This document shows positions 10,929-14,742 of a stretch of DNA of 14,742 nt, in pieces. The translations under genes were made by a program, and so were the position numbers. Under the pieces are notes generated by a model. The model did not search any database. It had not been told where the DNA came from and was given only the letters and a program-made list of their open reading frames with translations. Position 1 is the stretch's first letter. Every line of letters begins with the position of its first letter. The stretch comes from an uncultured bacterium (GTDB lineage Bacteria; Methylomirabilota; Methylomirabilia; Rokubacteriales; CSP1-6). The stretch covers positions 1-14,742 of the forward strand of contig CAMLFJ010000017.1 of assembly GCA_946479205.1 (NCBI GenBank). The letters run 5' to 3'.

Positions 10929-10951
10929 CGCCGGGATATACTGTCCCGGTG
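10929..10951 (+). promoter_or_regulatory. Stem-loop over the small ORF start codon, with a TATACT box in the loop
   Basis: CCGGGA at 10931-10936 pairs perfectly with TCCCGG at 10944-10949. A G-T and a C-G pair extend the stem to 8 bp, leaving a 7-nt loop, TATACTG. The right arm includes bases of the GTG start at 10949, so in RNA the hairpin could hide that start. TATACT at 10937-10942 also resembles a -10 promoter element placed 7 nt before the GTG, but no -35 match is seen 17 nt upstream. There is no U-tract, so it is not a classical terminator. Function is uncertain. Confidence 0.35.
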
Positions 10952-11080
10952 AAGCGCCCGAAGCCGATCCACGCAAAAGTCCGCAAGCCGATGCCCGCCA
11001 AGCCCCCGAAGGTGGAGATCCCGAAGACGGTGTACCGGCGCCGGCCCAAGCACCGCCGCGCCGCGGGGGGCGAATCGTGA
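10949..11080 (+). CDS. Small, strongly basic 43-codon ORF
   Basis: The ORF would encode a 43-residue protein with about 8 Lys, 7 Arg, 8 Pro and only 2 Glu. It runs from MKRPKPIHAKVRKPMPAKPP to a C-terminal YRRRPKHRRAAGGES. Almost all codons end in G or C, as in neighbouring genes, and its stop forms a GTGA overlap with thiI like the other junctions here, which supports translation. The composition suggests an RNA- or ribosome-associated peptide, but no family is recognised. Against it: there is no clear ribosome binding site, and a shorter version could start at ATG 10991. It lies in the same frame as the preceding gene, nine codons past its TGA. Confidence 0.55.
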   Translation: MKRPKPIHAKVRKPMPAKPPKVEIPKTVYRRRPKHRRAAGGES

Positions 11081-12318
11081 CGGCCGCCACGACGGCCGCG
11101 ATCGTCCACTACCACGAGATCAGCCTCAAGCGGGGCAACCGGCCGCTCTTCCTCCGCCAGCTCCACCAGAACCTGCTGCGCGCGATCGAGGACCTCGGGC
11201 CGGTGGACCTCGTCCAGCTCTCCGGGCGCGTCATGCTCGACCTCTCGCGCCACCCCGACCCGCGGCTTCTGCCCGAGCGGCTCGCGCGGGTCGCGGGCGT
11301 GGCCAACTTCGCCCTCGCGATCCGCACCGGGGTGTCCCGCGAGGCGCTGCGGGCCGCGGTCGAGCAGGCGATCGCCGGCCGCGCCTTCGGCTCCTTCCGG
11401 ATCACCGCGCGCCGCGCGTTCAAGACGTTCCCGATGACCTCGGTGGAGCTCAACCGCGACCTGGGCGCCCACGTGCTCGCGCGGCGGCCCGACGTCCGCG
11501 TGAGCCTCGAGCATCCGGAGCTGAACGTGCGGGTCGAGGTGCTGCCCGACGAGGCCTTTGTCTACTGCGATCCGCTGCCCGGCGCGGGCGGGCTGCCGGT
11601 GGGCACCGGCGGGACGGTGGCGGCCCTGCTCTCGGGCGGCATCGACTCCCCGGTGGCCGCGTGGCGCCTCATGCGCCGCGGCTGCCGCGTGGTCTTCGTG
11701 CACTTCCACAGCGCGCCCTACCTGCCGGACCTCTCGCGGGGCAAGGCCCGCGAGCTCGTGGCGCGCCTCACCCAGTGGCAGTACCACTCGCGCCTCTTCA
11801 TCGTGCCCTTCGGGGAGATCCAGCGCGAGGTCGTGCTGGCGGTGCCGCCGCCCTTCCGGGTGGTGGTCTACCGGCGCCTCATGGTGCGCATCGCGGAGCG
11901 CCTGGCCCGCCACGCGGGAGCCCTGGCCCTCGTGACCGGGGAGAGCCTGGGGCAGGTGGCCTCGCAGACGCTCCACAACCTGACCCGCATCGACGACGTG
12001 GCCGGGATGCCGATCCTCCGGCCGCTCATCGGCATGGACAAGCTCGAGATCACCGCGCAGGCCCACGCCCTCGGAACCTACGAGATCTCCATCGAGCCGG
12101 ACGCCGATTGCTGCACGCTCTTCACCCCGCGACATCCCGCCACCCGGATCGAAGCCGACGCGATCGCGGCCCTGGAGGCGCGGCTCGACCTCGAGCGCCT
12201 CGTCACCCAGGGCGTGGAGGCGGCGGAGCAGGAGCTGTTCGAGTTCCCGGCGGGCGCGGGCCCGTACCCGGCGCGCGGCGCGGCCCGCCGCCCGCTGACG
12301 GAGCCCGTCCCCGAGTGA
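11077..12318 (+). CDS. thiI: tRNA 4-thiouridine synthetase ThiI (no rhodanese domain)
   Basis: ThiI adenylates U8 of tRNA and inserts sulfur to form s4U; in some bacteria it also supplies sulfur for thiamine thiazole. The 413-aa product starts with the ferredoxin-like segment IVHYHEISLKRGNRPLF, followed by a THUMP region (about 60-170). The PP-loop pyrophosphatase domain has LLSGGIDSPVAAWRLM with the loop at 186-191, and TGESLGQVASQTLHNL. A C-terminal EPDADCCTLFTPRHP places Cys345-Cys346 where the E. coli sulfur-transfer Cys344 lies. The E. coli-type C-terminal rhodanese domain is absent, as in most non-enteric ThiI proteins. The GTG at 11077 has a G-rich ribosome binding site (11065-11070) 6 nt upstream. 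Open frame further upstream lacks homology. Confidence 0.93.
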   Translation: MTAATTAAIVHYHEISLKRGNRPLFLRQLHQNLLRAIEDLGPVDLVQLSGRVMLDLSRHPDPRLLPERLARVAGVANFALAIRTGVSREALRAAVEQAIAGRAFGSFRITARRAFKTFPMTSVELNRDLGAHVLARRPDVRVSLEHPELNVRVEVLPDEAFVYCDPLPGAGGLPVGTGGTVAALLSGGIDSPVAAWRLMRRGCRVVFVHFHSAPYLPDLSRGKARELVARLTQWQYHSRLFIVPFGEIQREVVLAVPPPFRVVVYRRLMVRIAERLARHAGALALVTGESLGQVASQTLHNLTRIDDVAGMPILRPLIGMDKLEITAQAHALGTYEISIEPDADCCTLFTPRHPATRIEADAIAALEARLDLERLVTQGVEAAEQELFEFPAGAGPYPARGAARRPLTEPVPE

Positions 12319-13697
12319 CCGCCGCCCTGACCTTCCTCGGAGGCGCCGGCGGCACCGTCACCGGCTCCAAGCACCTGCTCGAGAACGGGGACAGCCGCGT
12401 GCTGCTGGACTGCGGCCTCTTCCAGGGCCTGAAGGAGCTGCGCCGGCGCAACTGGGCAGCGCCGCCGGTGGAGCCACGCACCCTCGGCGCGGTGATCCTG
12501 AGCCACGCCCACATCGACCACTCGGGCTACCTGCCGCGGCTCTGCCGCGACGGCTTCACCGGGCCGATCTACTGCACGCCGGGCACGTCCGATCTGCTCC
12601 AGGTCATGCTGCCGGACGCGGCCCATCTCCAGGAGGAAGAGGCCGCGTTCGCGAATCGGCACCGCACCAGCAAGCACGAGCCGGCGCTGCCGCTGTACAC
12701 GATCGCGGACGCGGAGCGCGCGCTCGCCCTCGTGAAGCGCGTGGACTTCGGCCGCCCGTTCACCGCCGCGCGCGGGATCGAGGCGCGGTTCACCCCGTCG
12801 GGCCACATCCTGGGCGCGGGGCTCGTCGCCTGCGAGCTCGGCGGCCGCCGCCTCGTCTTCTCCGGCGATCTCGGCCGCTACGACGTGCCGATCATGGTGG
12901 ATCCGGAGCCGGTGGCGGAGGCCGACGTGCTGCTGGTCGAGTCCACCTACGGCAACCGCGTGCATCCCGCCGACGATCCGGCCGACCGGCTCACCGCGGC
13001 GGTGCGCCGCGCGGTGGATCAGACGGGCTGGCTGCTCATTCCCGCCTTCGCGGTGGGACGCTCGCAGGAGATCCTCTACGACCTGCGCGAGCTCGAGACG
13101 CGCGGGGCGATCCCGAGCCTCCCGGTCTTCCTCGACAGCCCCATGGGGATCCAGGCCACCGCGATCTACGCGGCCCACACCGAGGAGCACGACGCCGCGC
13201 TCGCCCGGGTGGAGGCGGGCGGCACCGCGCCCTTCGCCCCGCGGCGCTTCACGCTGTCGCGCACGGTGGACGATTCCAAGCGCCTGAACGAGACCGCGGG
13301 GCCCGGCATCATCGTGGCGGGCAGCGGCATGGCCACCGGCGGCCGCATCCTCCATCACCTCAAGCGCCTGCTGCCCGACCCGAAGACCACCGTGCTCTTC
13401 GTCGGCTATCAGGCCGCGGGCACGCGGGGACGGTTGCTGAAGGACGGCGCCCGCGAGATCAAGATGCTCGGCGTGACGATCCCGGTGAACGCCACCATCA
13501 TGATCAGCGACGCCTACTCCGCCCACGCCGATCGCGAGGAGATCCTGCGCTGGCTCGGCGGGTTCAAGCGGCCGCCCGGCATGACCTACATCGTCCACGG
13601 CGAGGCCGAGGCGGCGGACGCGCTGCGGGAGGCCATCGTGAGCCGCCTCGGGTGGAACGCGACCGTCGCCCAGGACGGCCAGCGCGTGACGCTCTGA
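12315..13697 (+). CDS. Beta-CASP metallo-beta-lactamase fold ribonuclease-like protein
   Basis: The 460-aa protein has the complete metal-site series: HAHIDHSG (His64, His66, Asp68, His69), SGHILG (His164) and SGDLG (Asp185). The beta-CASP motifs follow: VESTYGNR (Glu209), PAFAVGRSQEIL, the His347-containing ATGGRILHHLK, and YSAHADREEI with His404. This matches the bacterial CPSF73-like family, zinc-dependent RNA endo/exonucleases such as Thermus TTHA0252, rather than RNase J, which is longer. A C-terminal MTYIVHGEAEAADALREAI is also typical. The expected role is RNA processing or decay in the cytoplasm; the substrate is unknown. The GTG at 12315 forms a GTGA overlap with thiI. Confidence 0.93.
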   Translation: MTAALTFLGGAGGTVTGSKHLLENGDSRVLLDCGLFQGLKELRRRNWAAPPVEPRTLGAVILSHAHIDHSGYLPRLCRDGFTGPIYCTPGTSDLLQVMLPDAAHLQEEEAAFANRHRTSKHEPALPLYTIADAERALALVKRVDFGRPFTAARGIEARFTPSGHILGAGLVACELGGRRLVFSGDLGRYDVPIMVDPEPVAEADVLLVESTYGNRVHPADDPADRLTAAVRRAVDQTGWLLIPAFAVGRSQEILYDLRELETRGAIPSLPVFLDSPMGIQATAIYAAHTEEHDAALARVEAGGTAPFAPRRFTLSRTVDDSKRLNETAGPGIIVAGSGMATGGRILHHLKRLLPDPKTTVLFVGYQAAGTRGRLLKDGAREIKMLGVTIPVNATIMISDAYSAHADREEILRWLGGFKRPPGMTYIVHGEAEAADALREAIVSRLGWNATVAQDGQRVTL

Positions 13698-14742
13698 GCG
13701 CGCCCGGCCCCTCCTGGGCGTACCGCGTGGTCCGGGCGCTGGCCCGGCTCCTCGCCGCGATCTTCTATCACCGGGTGGACGTGATCGGCGCCGAGCGCAT
13801 CCCGCGCACCGGGCCGCTCATCGTGGCCGCCAACCACCACAACGCGCTCGTGGACGGCGTGCTGCTGCTCTCCGCGCTGCCCCGGCGGCTCGTGTCGGTG
13901 GCCAAGGCGCCGCTCTTCTCCAATCCGCTGATCGGCCCGTTCCTCCGCCTGATCGGGGCCCTCCCGGTGCACCGCCGCCAGGACGGCGGCACCGACCCGG
14001 CGCGCAACGATCGCCTCTTCGCCGCCTCCACCGCGACCCTGGGCCGCGGGGACGCGATCCTGATCTTTCCGGAGGGTGTGAGCCAGCCCGAGCCGACGCT
14101 GATGCCGCTCCGGACCGGCGCCGCGCGGATGCTGCTGGCCGCCGAGGCGGACACGATCGGGCCGGTGACGCTGCTGCCGGTCGGCCTCATGTTCCACGAG
14201 CCGGGCACCTTCCGGACCGGCTGGGCGCTGATCGCGGTGGGGGAGCCGGTGGAGACCGCGGACCTGGTGGCGCTCGCGCGGACCGAGCCCGAGGAAGCGG
14301 CGCGCCGCCTCACCGCCCGGCTCGGCGAGGCGATGCGCGGCCTGATCGCGGAGGTGGACGATCGCGAGACGCTCCGGCTGGTCGAGCACGCGGAGCGGCT
14401 CTCGCGCGAGGAGCGCGACGGAGGCGCCCCGCGGGACGCGGCCGCGAGCGCCGAGTGGCGGCGCCGCGCCACGCGCGCCTATCGCTATCTCATCGACCGC
14501 GACCCGGCCGGGCTCGCGCTCCTCCGGGGGCTGGTGGATCGCTACGTCAAGGACGTGGAGGACGCCCGGCTCGGCACCGCGGTCGGGCTCAGGCCGCCGG
14601 GGGCGCGCGTGGTGCTGCCCTATGCGGTGCGCCAGCTCGCGATGCTGCTGGGCGGCCTGCCGCTCGCGCTCTGGGGACTCCCCAGTCATGCGGTACCGTA
14701 CTGGCTCACGTGGGTGGCGGCGCGGCTCCTGCGACCCGAGCC
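13694..14742 (+). CDS. PlsC-type 1-acyl-glycerol-phosphate/lysophospholipid acyltransferase (3' partial)
   Basis: The product is a membrane-associated acyltransferase that probably esterifies glycerol-phosphate or a lysophospholipid. The catalytic H(X4)D is in ANHHNALVDG (His49, Asp54 from the start used here) and the substrate-binding FPEG is at 125-128 (LIFPEGVSQPEP). Near the visible end, a hydrophobic stretch (LAMLLGGLPLALWGLPSHAV) looks like a membrane segment, as in longer bacterial homologues with C-terminal extensions. No stop occurs before the window ends; 349 codons are visible. The start is uncertain. CTG 13694 would form a CTGA overlap with the preceding gene, GTG 13652 would overlap it by 46 nt, and GTG 13727 would trim part of the N-terminal helix. 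None has a clear ribosome binding site. Confidence 0.85.
   Translation, partial: MSAPGPSWAYRVVRALARLLAAIFYHRVDVIGAERIPRTGPLIVAANHHNALVDGVLLLSALPRRLVSVAKAPLFSNPLIGPFLRLIGALPVHRRQDGGTDPARNDRLFAASTATLGRGDAILIFPEGVSQPEPTLMPLRTGAARMLLAAEADTIGPVTLLPVGLMFHEPGTFRTGWALIAVGEPVETADLVALARTEPEEAARRLTARLGEAMRGLIAEVDDRETLRLVEHAERLSREERDGGAPRDAAASAEWRRRATRAYRYLIDRDPAGLALLRGLVDRYVKDVEDARLGTAVGLRPPGARVVLPYAVRQLAMLLGGLPLALWGLPSHAVPYWLTWVAARLLRPE

Noticed and set aside
10931..10949. Hairpin as a rho-independent terminator after the 274-aa gene
   Set aside because: The stem is only 6-8 bp, the loop is AT-rich, and no T-run follows; the small ORF and thiI continue directly downstream.
10291..11076. N-terminal extension of thiI through the previous gene
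   Set aside because: The translation is Arg/Gly/Ala low complexity; ThiI homology starts at IVHYHEIS just after GTG 11077, which has a good ribosome binding site.
12078..13598. Long minus-strand open frame (506 aa) opposite the beta-CASP gene
   Set aside because: Composition-driven shadow with no recognisable motif; the + strand has all metal-binding motifs in order.

Overview
The window reads as a contig end from a very GC-rich bacterium (roughly 70% G+C by eye, near-saturated GC third positions, frequent GTG starts). Every gene is on the + strand. The first 46 bases are not genomic: they match the end of an Illumina P7/TruSeq Read-2 adapter with an 8-nt index, so the contig was not trimmed and its first gene is cut. 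Soil or groundwater lineages such as Methylomirabilota/Rokubacteria or a deltaproteobacterial group would fit, but that is only an impression from composition and gene content.

Region 1 (47-8860) is a de novo purine operon: purL (5' truncated), purF, purM, purN, purH, a gene for a MerR-like HTH plus TPR protein, then purD. These cover pathway steps 1-5 and the last two steps to IMP. purQ/purS, purE/K, purC and purB are not in the window and may lie upstream. The HTH-TPR gene sits between purH and purD and has no ATG/GTG/TTG that would include its HTH domain.

Region 2 (8857-14742) continues without a break: tsaC/sua5 (t6A tRNA modification), a mobA-type nucleotidyltransferase (molybdenum cofactor), an uncharacterised 274-aa protein, a 43-codon very basic small ORF, thiI (s4U in tRNA), a beta-CASP metallo-beta-lactamase ribonuclease-like protein, and a PlsC-type acyltransferase that runs off the end.

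Neighbouring genes overlap by 1-14 nt or are separated by at most 27 nt, often with ATGA or GTGA stop/start overlaps. No internal terminator or convincing promoter is visible, so the whole window could be one transcription unit with translational coupling. No mobile element, CRISPR array, rRNA or tRNA was seen. Most content is housekeeping. The parts most worth a second look are the HTH-TPR protein with its missing start codon, the uncharacterised 274-aa protein, the small basic ORF with a hairpin over its start, and the adapter artefact.
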